From Acidobacteriota bacterium (lineage in GTDB: Bacteria > Acidobacteriota > Terriglobia > Terriglobales > Acidobacteriaceae), in contig JAGWNX010000010.1 of NCBI GenBank assembly GCA_028872955.1, forward strand, positions 1 through 56,769: a stretch of DNA of 56,769 nucleotides. Reading direction: 5' to 3'. Position 1 is the first letter of the stretch, and the number at the start of each line of letters is the position of its first letter. The notes under the pieces were generated by a model, which was not told the DNA's origin, did not search any database, and saw nothing but the letters and a program-made list of their open reading frames with translations. A program made the position numbers and the translations under genes. Shown in pieces: positions 1-7,448 of this stretch.

Positions 1-170
1 CTCTACGCCTAATCTTGCCATCGCCGTGTCCCTCCTGCCGTGCCCGGAACTTCCTGCCCTGCTTTCTCTTTCGATGCGCGCCGCTGGATTTGGTCACACC
101 CTGCGTCCCGATTCCGTTTCGCGCCATGGCAACGGCAGGCTACACGCGCGGCCCGAGCCTCCCTGGCTTT

Positions 171-225
171 GACTTTGGGACTTTGAGACCTTGGGACTCT
201 GGGACCTTGGGACTTTGGGACCTGG
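171..225. repeat. Octanucleotide tandem repeat, about 7 imperfect copies
   Basis: An imperfect 8-bp tandem repeat with consensus GGACYTTG (for example GGACTTTG, AGACCTTG, GGACTCTG, GGACCTTG) runs for about 55 bp. It lies about 50 bp beyond the stop codon of the Trm112-like gene. The first 275 bases contain nothing else that I can support as a gene. Confidence 0.8.
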
Positions 226-275
226 ACAGATACGCGCCGCAGGCGGTGGAGGTTCCCCGTGCGACCGGCGACGGT

Positions 276-452
276 CTAGCTCGCGCTACGGCTCTCCAGC
301 AGCACCGGCAGCCCGTCCACCACGGGGTAGATCCTGCCGCAGCCGACGCAGCGAACATCCGCCCCAGCCGCAGTCAGCGGACCATGGCAGGCCGGGCACA
401 CGACCCACTCCGGCGGTGCGGAGACGCTCCCGGGCTGCTGCATTGCACTCAT
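276..452 (-). CDS. Trm112-like zinc-ribbon protein (58 aa)
   Basis: A short protein of the Trm112/YcaR type. Members of this family are small zinc-binding proteins, and some activate methyltransferases that act on tRNA, rRNA or release factors. Two CxxC pairs (C19/C22 and C35/C38) form the zinc ribbon, followed by the family signature YPVVDGLPVLL. The length is typical of the bacterial family (about 60 aa). The start at 452 is chosen because a -10-like TACAAT lies six bases before it, which suggests a leaderless message; an internal ATG at 443 is an alternative. It is divergent from folD, sharing about 100 bp. The partner methyltransferase, if any, is not identifiable here. Confidence 0.75.
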   Translation of the reverse strand: MSAMQQPGSVSAPPEWVVCPACHGPLTAAGADVRCVGCGRIYPVVDGLPVLLESRSAS

Positions 453-458
453 GCTGCG

Positions 459-464
459 ATTGTA
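459..464 (-). promoter_or_regulatory. -10-like hexamer TACAAT, Trm112-like gene
   Basis: TACAAT on the minus strand ends six bases before the ATG at 452, placing the predicted transcription start at or next to the start codon. No clear -35 box is visible. Confidence 0.4.
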
Positions 465-551
465 TCTGGCACCACCACTGCCGCGCAGCCGGCTCCGGGG
501 CAACACTCCGGCTGCAATCCCGGCAGCCAGCGCGGTACCATGGTGAACGGT

Positions 552-1487
552 ATGACATCCGCAGCCACCCAACCCCTCGTCCTGGACGGCGTCGCAATCG
601 CCGCCTCTATCAAAGCCGAAGTCGCCGCAGAGGTCCGTTCGCTCCAGGCCAGCGGCATCACCCCCGGACTGGCCGTCATCCTGGTCGGCGAGGTACCGGC
701 CTCGCAGATCTATGTGCGCAGCAAGGTAAAGACCTGCGGCGAGCTGGGTATCTACAGCGAACTCATCACCCCGCCGGAGTCCATCACCACCGAGGAGATG
801 CTGGCCCTGGTGCAGCAGTTGAATGAGCGGGACGACATCGACGGCATCCTCATCCAGCTGCCGCTGCCCCGCCACGTCGACACCAAGCGCCTGCTGGAGG
901 CCGTCGTGCCCGAGAAGGACGTCGACGGCTTCCACCCGGTGAACGTGGGTCGCGTGCAGAGCGGTCAGCCGGCGCTGGCACCGTGCACCCCGGCGGGAAT
1001 CATCGAGATTCTGAAGCGCAGCCATCTGCCCATCGCCGGCAAGAACGCCGTCGTCGTCGGCCGGTCAGACATTGTGGGCAAGCCCGCTGCCATGATGCTG
1101 CTCAACGAGTCCGCCACGGTCACCATCTGCCACAGCCGCACCGCCGATCTGGCTGCGGTCACACGCGAGGCCGACATTCTGGTGGCGGCGATTGGCCGGC
1201 CCGGCTTCATCACCCGCGCGATGGTCAAGCCCGGTGCGGTGCTGATCGACGTCGGCATCAACCGCCTGACGGATGCCGCCGACGTGGCCCGGCTCTTCCC
1301 GGGCGACCAGGGCCGGGCAGAGACCTTTGCCAGGCGCGGCTCCACGGTGGTGGGCGACATTGAACCGGCGGCCTTTGCCCTCTCCTCGGCCTACACGCCG
1401 GTGCCGGGCGGTGTGGGCGCGCTCACCATCGCCATGCTGATGCAGAACACTGTGACCGCGGCCCGCATGCGGCGCGGGCAGGCGTAG
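552..1487 (+). CDS. folD: FolD: methylenetetrahydrofolate dehydrogenase / cyclohydrolase
   Basis: Bifunctional cytosolic enzyme of one-carbon metabolism that interconverts 5,10-methylene-, 5,10-methenyl- and 10-formyl-tetrahydrofolate with NADP(H). Seen in the sequence: the catalytic Tyr-x3-Lys (Y54, K58), the substrate-site LPLP at 103-106, KDVDGFH near 122-128, the nucleotide-binding loop VVGRSDIVGKP near 168-178, and the C-terminal signature PGGVGALT near 285-292. At 311 aa it is slightly longer than most FolD proteins. The ATG at 552 is preferred because GGTGA lies five bases upstream; an in-frame ATG at 540 has no such signal. The frame stays open back to position 15, but that part has no FolD similarity. 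coaE follows after two bases, so the two genes are co-transcribed. Confidence 0.97.
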   Translation: MTSAATQPLVLDGVAIAASIKAEVAAEVRSLQASGITPGLAVILVGEVPASQIYVRSKVKTCGELGIYSELITPPESITTEEMLALVQQLNERDDIDGILIQLPLPRHVDTKRLLEAVVPEKDVDGFHPVNVGRVQSGQPALAPCTPAGIIEILKRSHLPIAGKNAVVVGRSDIVGKPAAMMLLNESATVTICHSRTADLAAVTREADILVAAIGRPGFITRAMVKPGAVLIDVGINRLTDAADVARLFPGDQGRAETFARRGSTVVGDIEPAAFALSSAYTPVPGGVGALTIAMLMQNTVTAARMRRGQA

Positions 1488-1489
1488 CC

Positions 1490-2170
1490 ATGCTGCGCGT
1501 CGGGCTGACCGGCGGCCTGGGCAGCGGCAAATCCACCGCGGCCCGGCTGTTTGTGGAGCACGGCGCGCACCTGCTGAGCTCCGACGAGATTGGCCGCGAG
1601 CTGATGCAGCCCGGGCAGCCCGTGTACAGCGCAATCCTGCAGCACTTTGGACCGCGCTACCGCCGGCCCGACGGCCAGCTGGACCGCCCCGCCCTGGCCC
1701 ACGCCGCCTTTGCCGAGGGTCGCGTGGAGGAGTTGAACGCCATTGTGCACCCGGCCGTCATCGCGGAGCAGCAGCGCCGCGCGGAGGAGCTGGCCGCTCG
1801 TGAGCCACACGCCGTGCTGCTGGTGGAGTCTGCCCTGCTGCTGGAGACCCGTCACGCCGGGCCGGGCGGCCTGCGCGGCCGCTTTGACCGCATCGTGCTG
1901 GTGACCGCGCCGGACGAGAGCAAGATCGCCCGCTTTCTGGCTCGCTCCGCCGCCGGCCGCAGCCTTACCCCGGAGCAACGGGACGCCCTGACCGCCGAGG
2001 CCCACCGCAGACTGGACCAGCAGATGCCCGACGAGCAGAAGGCCAGCCTGTGCGACTACGTGCTGCACAACGACGGCTCGCTGGCGGAGCTGGAGTGGCA
2101 GATCGACCAGCTGTGGCCGCTGCTGCAGCAACAGGCGGCTGCGGTTCCGTCCGCGCGGCCAAACGCATAA
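1490..2170 (+). CDS. coaE: CoaE: dephospho-CoA kinase
   Basis: Last enzyme of coenzyme A synthesis: it phosphorylates the 3'-hydroxyl of dephospho-CoA with ATP. The P-loop GGLGSGKST is at residues 8-16, followed by the conserved SSDEIGREL and the VHPAV segment of the CoA-binding region. 226 aa is close to the family norm of about 200-210. The start codon is two bases after the folD stop, so translation is probably coupled. The 3' end carries an alanine/glutamine-rich tail with no known role. The HtrA-type protease follows in the same direction after about 50 bp. Confidence 0.96.
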   Translation: MLRVGLTGGLGSGKSTAARLFVEHGAHLLSSDEIGRELMQPGQPVYSAILQHFGPRYRRPDGQLDRPALAHAAFAEGRVEELNAIVHPAVIAEQQRRAEELAAREPHAVLLVESALLLETRHAGPGGLRGRFDRIVLVTAPDESKIARFLARSAAGRSLTPEQRDALTAEAHRRLDQQMPDEQKASLCDYVLHNDGSLAELEWQIDQLWPLLQQQAAAVPSARPNA

Positions 2171-2226
2171 GATAGAGGCAGCGGCCCGTACGTTACCCCT
2201 GCGGCCCCGTGAGGTTTACTGCTGCG

Positions 2227-3450
2227 ATGAAAGCTGCGTCCAAACTGCGTCCTGTCCTGCTCGTTCTGGTGCTGCTCGCCGGGTTTTACTACGTCACCAC
2301 CCATATTGCGCCCAGCGGTGCCCTGGCCCCTCTGGTGCAGCGGCTGTTCCACCCCGGCACATCGCCAGCCATGGCAGACGCCACCGCCGAGCATGGCCTG
2401 GGTGCCTTTGACCTGACTGAGGCTGCGGCTGCCCCGGCCTTCGACAACGAAGAGCTGCAGAACATCGCCGTCTACAAGAAAGCCCTGCCCAGCGTCGTCA
2501 ACATCACCTCGACCGCCGTGCAGTTTGACTTCTTCTACGGTCCGGTTCCACAGCAGGGACAGGGCTCCGGCTTCATCCTGAACAAGGACGGGCTGATCCT
2601 GACCAACAACCACGTCATCGACAACGCGCAGCGGGTCGAGGTGACCCTCTCGGACAAGCACAAGTACAAGGCGCACGTGCTGGGCGTGGACAAGAACCAC
2701 GACCTGGCGCTGTTGAAGATCGACAACGTGCCCAACCTGGTGCCGGCCACCCTGGCCGAGTCGAACGGCCTGGTCGTGGGCCAGCGGGTCTACGCCATCG
2801 GCAACCCCTTCGGCCTCTCCGGAACCATGACGCGCGGCATCATCTCCGCCATTCGCTCCATCCGCGGACCGCAGGGCAACCCGATCGAAGACGCCATCCA
2901 GACCGATGCCGCCGTCAACCCCGGCAACTCCGGCGGGCCGCTGCTCAACTCGCGCGGCGAGGTGATCGGCATTACCACGCTGATCGCCAACAACGGCGCG
3001 GACCAGAGCTCCGGCATCGGCTTTGCCATTCCCATCAACACCGCCAAGGCCGTGCTGGCCGACTACTCCAAGTACGGCTACTTCCGGCGGCCATCGCTCG
3101 ATATCGTCACCATCCCCATCGGGCCAGACATTGCTGAGGAGTTGGGGCTGCCGGTGGACTACGGCATTCTGATCGACCGGGTGACCCCGGGCGGCGCTGC
3201 CGACCGCGCCGGCCTGCGGGGCGGCACCCAGCGCGCCTACCAGGGCAACACGCCGGTCATGCTGGGCGGCGACCTGATCGTGGGCATGGACGGGCAGGAG
3301 ATCGACACGCCGCAGGACCTGAGCGCCGCCATGAACGCGCATCGCGCCGGCGACGAGGTCACCCTCACCGTCTACCGGGGTAAGCGCAAGCTGGACATTC
3401 GCGTGCGCCTGGGCGATGCCAAAGACCAGTCCACCGGCCAGCGCACCTAG
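2227..3450 (+). CDS. HtrA/DegP-type trypsin-like serine protease with PDZ domain
   Basis: Membrane-anchored periplasmic S1C protease expected to cleave misfolded or regulatory envelope proteins. An N-terminal hydrophobic segment (about residues 7-25) is a signal anchor. The catalytic triad is visible as H129 (in NNHVID), D159 (in NHDLALLKID) and S235 (in GNSGGPL). One C-terminal PDZ domain covers roughly residues 280-390, so the layout is that of DegS or a one-PDZ HtrA (407 aa). Start: ATG at 2227; a GTG at 2209 in the same frame would add six residues. It is followed 16 bp later by an M50 protease gene, a pairing that suggests a shared proteolytic role in the envelope (inference). Confidence 0.92.
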   Translation: MKAASKLRPVLLVLVLLAGFYYVTTHIAPSGALAPLVQRLFHPGTSPAMADATAEHGLGAFDLTEAAAAPAFDNEELQNIAVYKKALPSVVNITSTAVQFDFFYGPVPQQGQGSGFILNKDGLILTNNHVIDNAQRVEVTLSDKHKYKAHVLGVDKNHDLALLKIDNVPNLVPATLAESNGLVVGQRVYAIGNPFGLSGTMTRGIISAIRSIRGPQGNPIEDAIQTDAAVNPGNSGGPLLNSRGEVIGITTLIANNGADQSSGIGFAIPINTAKAVLADYSKYGYFRRPSLDIVTIPIGPDIAEELGLPVDYGILIDRVTPGGAADRAGLRGGTQRAYQGNTPVMLGGDLIVGMDGQEIDTPQDLSAAMNAHRAGDEVTLTVYRGKRKLDIRVRLGDAKDQSTGQRT

Positions 3451-3466
3451 CGCCCCCTGGAGCCCG

Positions 3467-4516
3467 ATGGACGAGAACGCACAACCCGCCACCCTGCCAC
3501 CCGCCAGCCCGGCGGAGGCTCCTGCCCCGCCCGACTGGGTGCACAACTGCCCGGAGTGCAGCCACTGGCTGCCCGAGGGCACGCTCCAGTGCCCGGATTG
3601 CAAGGCCATCGTCTACACCGCGTACCTGAACGGACTCGGCAACCGCGCCCTGATCGAGGAGCAGCAGGAGCACTGGCAGCCGGCCCGCGACCTGTGGCAA
3701 CACATGCTCCGCTGGCTGCCGCCGGGCACCCAGCCGGCTGCCGCCGTGCAGGCGCGCATCGACGCCATCGACGCACGCTTCCAGGCCGAGCACGACCAGA
3801 AGGAGCGCTGGAAGAAGCGGCTGGGGCCGTTGGCACCCGTCGCACTCTTTCTGATCAAGGCCAAGACGTGGATCTTTGCCCTGTTCAAGTTCAAGTTCCT
3901 GCTCAGCTTCTTTGCGTTCTTTGGCCTGTACTGGGCGCTGTTTGGCTGGCAGTTCGGCCTGGGCTTTACGGTGCTGATCCTGCTGCATGAGCTGGGCCAC
4001 TATGTTGCGGTGCGCCGTCGCGGACTCAAGGCAGACCTGCCCATCTTTCTGCCCGGCCTGGGAGCCTATGTGCGCTGGTACCACCTGGGCGTTCCCCTGC
4101 AGGACCTAGCGGCAATTGCGCTGGCCGGGCCGATTGCGGGCTTCGGCTCCGCGCTGGCCTGCCTGGGCATCGCCGTGGCGGCACACTCGCGGCTGTTTGC
4201 TGCGCTGGCCTACTCCGGCGCGTGGCTCAACCTCATCAACCTGGTGCCGGTACTGGGGCTGGACGGCGCTCAGGCCACGCTGGCGCTCAACCGAGTCCAG
4301 CGCGGGCTCATCCTGATCCTGGCAGGCACGGCGTTCTACCTGCTGCACGAGACCGCCTTCCTGTTCATTGCGCTCGGCATGGCCTGGCGGCTCATCCGCA
4401 GTCAGGACGCCCCGGAGCAGCCCAGCACCCGCACCATGACGATCTTTCTGGCGCTGCTGCTGACCCTGGGCGGCCTGGTCTGGTTCGCCGGCAACGTCGG
4501 ACAACTCAACCGCTAG
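3467..4516 (+). CDS. M50-family (site-2-protease-like) intramembrane metalloprotease with N-terminal zinc ribbon
   Basis: Predicted polytopic membrane zinc protease of 349 aa. The zinc site HELGH is at residues 174-178 in a hydrophobic helix, and the third ligand is D266 in NLINLVPVLGLDG, the classic NxxPxxxLDG-like motif. Several further membrane segments follow. The N-terminus (C28/C31 and C42/C45) looks like a small zinc ribbon, and residues 60-110 resemble a helical TPR-like hairpin. There is no PDZ domain, unlike RseP. TGGAG four bases before the ATG at 3467 supports the start. It sits directly behind an HtrA-type protease, which fits site-1/site-2 cleavage of a membrane substrate, but the substrate is unknown. 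Confidence 0.88.
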   Translation: MDENAQPATLPPASPAEAPAPPDWVHNCPECSHWLPEGTLQCPDCKAIVYTAYLNGLGNRALIEEQQEHWQPARDLWQHMLRWLPPGTQPAAAVQARIDAIDARFQAEHDQKERWKKRLGPLAPVALFLIKAKTWIFALFKFKFLLSFFAFFGLYWALFGWQFGLGFTVLILLHELGHYVAVRRRGLKADLPIFLPGLGAYVRWYHLGVPLQDLAAIALAGPIAGFGSALACLGIAVAAHSRLFAALAYSGAWLNLINLVPVLGLDGAQATLALNRVQRGLILILAGTAFYLLHETAFLFIALGMAWRLIRSQDAPEQPSTRTMTIFLALLLTLGGLVWFAGNVGQLNR

Positions 4517-4532
4517 CCCCGCGCCAGACCCG

Positions 4533-5273
4533 CTACCAGCCCTGGTCGTCGCGGAAGGCCGTCACGTGGTTCTTGACGAAGGTGACTGCCTTGGGATGGC
4601 CCAGGTTCGCGAAGACGACCATGCGGTTGCCGTAGTCCTGGCTGGTGCTCTTGCTCACCTGGCCCAGCGCAAGCTCCACCTGCCGCTCGTTCATGCCCAT
4701 CACCACCTGGTGGGCATCCACTGCCTGCCATATCTGTGGCCCCCAGTGCTTGTACAGCACATGCGGGTCGTCGTAGAAGAAGATCTCATCGGTGTAGAAG
4801 GTGTACTCGCCCGCCTGCCGGTAGCCTACCGGCACCCCGTACACCTTGGCCGGGTCTGCCGAGCCGGGCAGCGTAAACTCCAGCAGCACCTGGCGATCTC
4901 CGCCCGGGATGCGGAAGGTTGCGGCCTTCGGTGCCACCTGCTCCGTCGCGCCCGTTACCTGCAGCCGCTGGGCGCCCAGCAGCGTACCGGCGGGCTTGGC
5001 ATATTGCACCGTCTTGCCGGCCAGCGGATAGTACTCCAGTTGGCCCCCGGCAGAGACCCAGACCGTGGTGCCGAACAGCTCCTTCAGATCGGCCATCGAC
5101 GACGGACGCTTCTTCTTCAGAAACACCAGGTCGTCGTCCGCAATCACCTCGCGCTCCGGAGCCTTGACCTCCATGGGCTTGTTCCGCTCATGGTGCAGAT
5201 ACAACAGCTCACCTCCCACCGCCAGCACCGCCACCAGACACGCTCCCAGCGCTGCCTTTACGCCTGTCTGCAT
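4533..5273 (-). CDS. Secreted or membrane-anchored protein of unknown function
   Basis: 246-aa protein that I do not recognise. It has an N-terminal hydrophobic stretch (about residues 6-22) typical of a signal anchor, then a soluble part without cysteines or obvious catalytic motifs. The C-terminal third holds the segment MGMNERQVELALGQ followed by SKSTSQDYGNRMVVFAN, which resembles the fold of small BamE/SmpA-like outer-membrane assembly proteins (tentative, from pattern only). The ATG at 5273 is chosen because GGGAG lies about nine bases upstream; a GTG at 5291 is possible. Its stop lies 16 bp from the stop of the convergent M50 gene. Confidence 0.75.
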   Translation of the reverse strand: MQTGVKAALGACLVAVLAVGGELLYLHHERNKPMEVKAPEREVIADDDLVFLKKKRPSSMADLKELFGTTVWVSAGGQLEYYPLAGKTVQYAKPAGTLLGAQRLQVTGATEQVAPKAATFRIPGGDRQVLLEFTLPGSADPAKVYGVPVGYRQAGEYTFYTDEIFFYDDPHVLYKHWGPQIWQAVDAHQVVMGMNERQVELALGQVSKSTSQDYGNRMVVFANLGHPKAVTFVKNHVTAFRDDQGW

Positions 5274-5321
5274 CGTGTTTCTCTCCCTCACATGCGGGCA
5301 GCATCACTCCCTGCCGCGCAC

Positions 5322-6647
5322 CTAATCTACAGGCTTGTCGGTACTTAACTCCAGCTCTGCCTTGCGCAGCGCCTCCGCCGTCAAGGCATCGGCCCGGCGC
5401 AACGCCGGAAACAACGCTGCCGCCCCTGCCGTAACCAACACGCTGCCGATGCCCCCCACCACCACCGCCCGCACCGCACCCCACCAGTGCGCGGTTACGC
5501 CGCTCTCAAACTCGCCAAACTCGTTGGAGGCGCCGATAAACAGCCAGTTGACGGCACTCACCCGACCCCGCATCTCATGCGGGGTGGCCAGTTGCAGTAC
5601 GCTCGACCGCACCACCACGCTCACCATATCGCTGGCACCTACCAGCACCAGCGCCGCCATGCTGAGCCAGAAGTTCCGCGACAGCCCAAAGACGATCGTT
5701 GCCACACCGAACAGCCCCACGCACACCAGCATGGTGGCCCCGGCGCGGCGTTTGATGGGAAAGGCCACCAGGGTCAGGCTCACCACCAGTGCTCCCACGC
5801 TGGGCATGGCGCGCAGCAGGCCCAGGCCGCGCGCGCCAGAGTGCAGAATCTCCGTCGCAAAGATGGGCAGCAGCGCCACCGCGCCCCCCAGCAGCACGGC
5901 AAACAGATCCAGCGAGATGGAGCCCAGCAGCAGCCGCGTGCTCCACACATAGTGCAGCCCGGCCAACACCGTCTTCATGTCAAAGGCCTTCTTCTCCAGC
6001 GGCCGGGCGTTCGCACGGATCATGCTGACCAGCACCAGAAAGCCCATCAGCATGAGCAACGTGAAGCCATAGACGATCGCCGCTCCGTTCCAGCGCTCCA
6101 GCACGCCCGTAAGCTGCAGGGTAAACAGCAGGCCGCCCACAGCCGGGCCGGACATGTTCGCCACCTGGTAGACGGTCGCGCCCCAGGTGACGGCGTTGAC
6201 GAAGTGCTCCTTCTCCACCAGGCTGGGCAACAGCGCACTGGCAGCCGGCCCGCTGAAGCAACGCCCCAGTCCGATGCCAACCAGCACCAGGTAGATCAGC
6301 AGAATGTTATGGGTTCCGGCCAGCGCCAGATACAGCAGACCAGCCGTGCAGACTGCCTGCAGCAGGTAACACGTCAGGATGACGTGGCGGCGGTCATAAC
6401 GGTCTGCCACATGACCAGCCGGCAGCATGAAGAACAGCCCAGGCAAAAACAGCGCCAGCCCGGTGTAGCCCAGGGCCAGCGCCGAGTGCGTGATCTGATA
6501 CACCTGCCAGGCCACCGCCACCGACTGGGCCTCTGCACCCACAATCACCATGAGCCGTGCGGCCTGGTACAGGCGGAAGTCTCTCGATTGAAGCGCCGCG
6601 CGGAACGCTGGGCGGCTCAGGGTAGGTCTACTGCTGCCATCGGCCAT
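5322..6647 (-). CDS. MFS transporter, MFS_3/EntS-like exporter
   Basis: Inner-membrane transporter of the major facilitator superfamily, 441 aa with about 12 hydrophobic helices. Cytoplasmic loop motif A is seen as ADRYDRRHVI between helices 2 and 3. The overall pattern (RDFRLYQAARLMVIVG at the N-terminus, SALLPSLVEKEHFVNAV in the centre, RGRVSAVNWLFIGASNE near the C-terminus) matches the MFS_3 group that includes the enterobactin exporter EntS. Substrate unknown. The start at 6647 begins the conserved N-terminus; no strong ribosome site is seen. It lies 34 bp downstream of a methyltransferase gene on the same strand, so the two may form an operon. Confidence 0.9.
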   Translation of the reverse strand: MADGSSRPTLSRPAFRAALQSRDFRLYQAARLMVIVGAEAQSVAVAWQVYQITHSALALGYTGLALFLPGLFFMLPAGHVADRYDRRHVILTCYLLQAVCTAGLLYLALAGTHNILLIYLVLVGIGLGRCFSGPAASALLPSLVEKEHFVNAVTWGATVYQVANMSGPAVGGLLFTLQLTGVLERWNGAAIVYGFTLLMLMGFLVLVSMIRANARPLEKKAFDMKTVLAGLHYVWSTRLLLGSISLDLFAVLLGGAVALLPIFATEILHSGARGLGLLRAMPSVGALVVSLTLVAFPIKRRAGATMLVCVGLFGVATIVFGLSRNFWLSMAALVLVGASDMVSVVVRSSVLQLATPHEMRGRVSAVNWLFIGASNEFGEFESGVTAHWWGAVRAVVVGGIGSVLVTAGAAALFPALRRADALTAEALRKAELELSTDKPVD

Positions 6648-6681
6648 AGAGCTATGCTTGCACACTTCAGCGGGTTGCGGC

Positions 6682-7359
6682 TCAGGGTCTGCGACCCACC
6701 AGTTCGGCCACCTCAGACAAGCCGTTGTGGTATCGGCCTTCATGGATCTCGCGCACGTGGTCGCGCTCCACCAGCCACACCAGCCCCGCAAAGTCCTGAC
6801 GCAGCTCCGCGGCAGACGGGCAAAGCTCCGGGTTGCCGGGGCCGCCGGTTCCGCGCGCGGGCTGCCCGGGCGTGTAGGCGACGTAGACCAGCAGGCCACC
6901 CGGCCGCAGCGCCTGCAGCACGGCACCATGGACGCGCTGGCGCAGCGGCGGCGGCAGATGGCACCAGATGGATACGATCAGGTCCCACTGGCTCTCGCCC
7001 AGCTCATAGGTCGCCAGGTCGGCCTGCACCGTCGTCAGCAGAACACCGTGGCGCGCGGCCAGCCGGTGCGCGTTCGCCAGCCCGACACGCGACAGGTCCA
7101 CGGCCGTCACATCGTAGCCCAGCCCAGCCAGCCACACCGCATTGCGTCCCTCGCCCTCGCCCAGGCAGAGCGCACGGGCAGGCCCACCACCCAGGCGCTG
7201 GCGCAGCAGCGGTTCCTGCTGGTGGAGAAAGTCATTGGGCGCCTCGCCAAAGGCCTCGCCCGGCGTGGCGTATCGCTCATCCCACGGCGGGGATGAGGCA
7301 CCCGGCGCAGAACCTGTGGCCTGCGCTGGCACACTCTTTGGTTGCGACTCTGGTGGCAT
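6682..7359 (-). CDS. Class I SAM-dependent methyltransferase (TehB-like)
   Basis: 225-aa cytosolic methyltransferase. Motif I appears as ALCLGEGEGRNAVWLAG, the SAM-binding glycine loop with GEGEGRN typical of TehB and thiopurine-methyltransferase-like families, followed by VDLS (acidic end of strand 2) and WDLIVSIWCHLPP (motif IV region). The WDERYATPG segment near residue 26 is also family-typical. Substrate unknown; relatives methylate tellurite, thiols or small metabolites. GGAG lies about nine bases before the ATG at 7359. Location directly upstream of an MFS exporter suggests a detoxification pair (inference). Confidence 0.88.
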   Translation of the reverse strand: MPPESQPKSVPAQATGSAPGASSPPWDERYATPGEAFGEAPNDFLHQQEPLLRQRLGGGPARALCLGEGEGRNAVWLAGLGYDVTAVDLSRVGLANAHRLAARHGVLLTTVQADLATYELGESQWDLIVSIWCHLPPPLRQRVHGAVLQALRPGGLLVYVAYTPGQPARGTGGPGNPELCPSAAELRQDFAGLVWLVERDHVREIHEGRYHNGLSEVAELVGRRP

Positions 7360-7406
7360 GCGTCTGCTCTCCGGTTCAGGGTTTCTGTCTGCCGCAACCG
7401 GGCTGG

Positions 7407-7448
7407 TCAGCGGCCGTGCTCGTTAGCGGCCGTGATGGTTAGCGGCCT
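7407..7448. repeat. 16-bp tandem repeat carrying the TolC-like stop codon
   Basis: Three copies of AGCGGCC at exact 16-bp spacing (7409, 7425, 7441) with similar flanks. On the minus strand each copy has a stop triplet at the same place: TAA at 7441-7439 (the true stop of the TolC-like gene), TAA at 7425-7423 and TGA at 7409-7407. Because 16 is not a multiple of three, the stops fall in all three frames. Confidence 0.75.

Noticed and set aside
15-551. An open frame that would extend FolD by more than 170 residues
   Set aside because: It runs through the tandem octamer repeat and over the Trm112-like gene on the other strand, shows no FolD similarity, and the true start has a ribosome-site-like GGTGA.
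5487-7442. A 651-codon open frame on the + strand
   Set aside because: Antisense to the MFS and methyltransferase genes; His/Gln/Arg-rich without any domain pattern.
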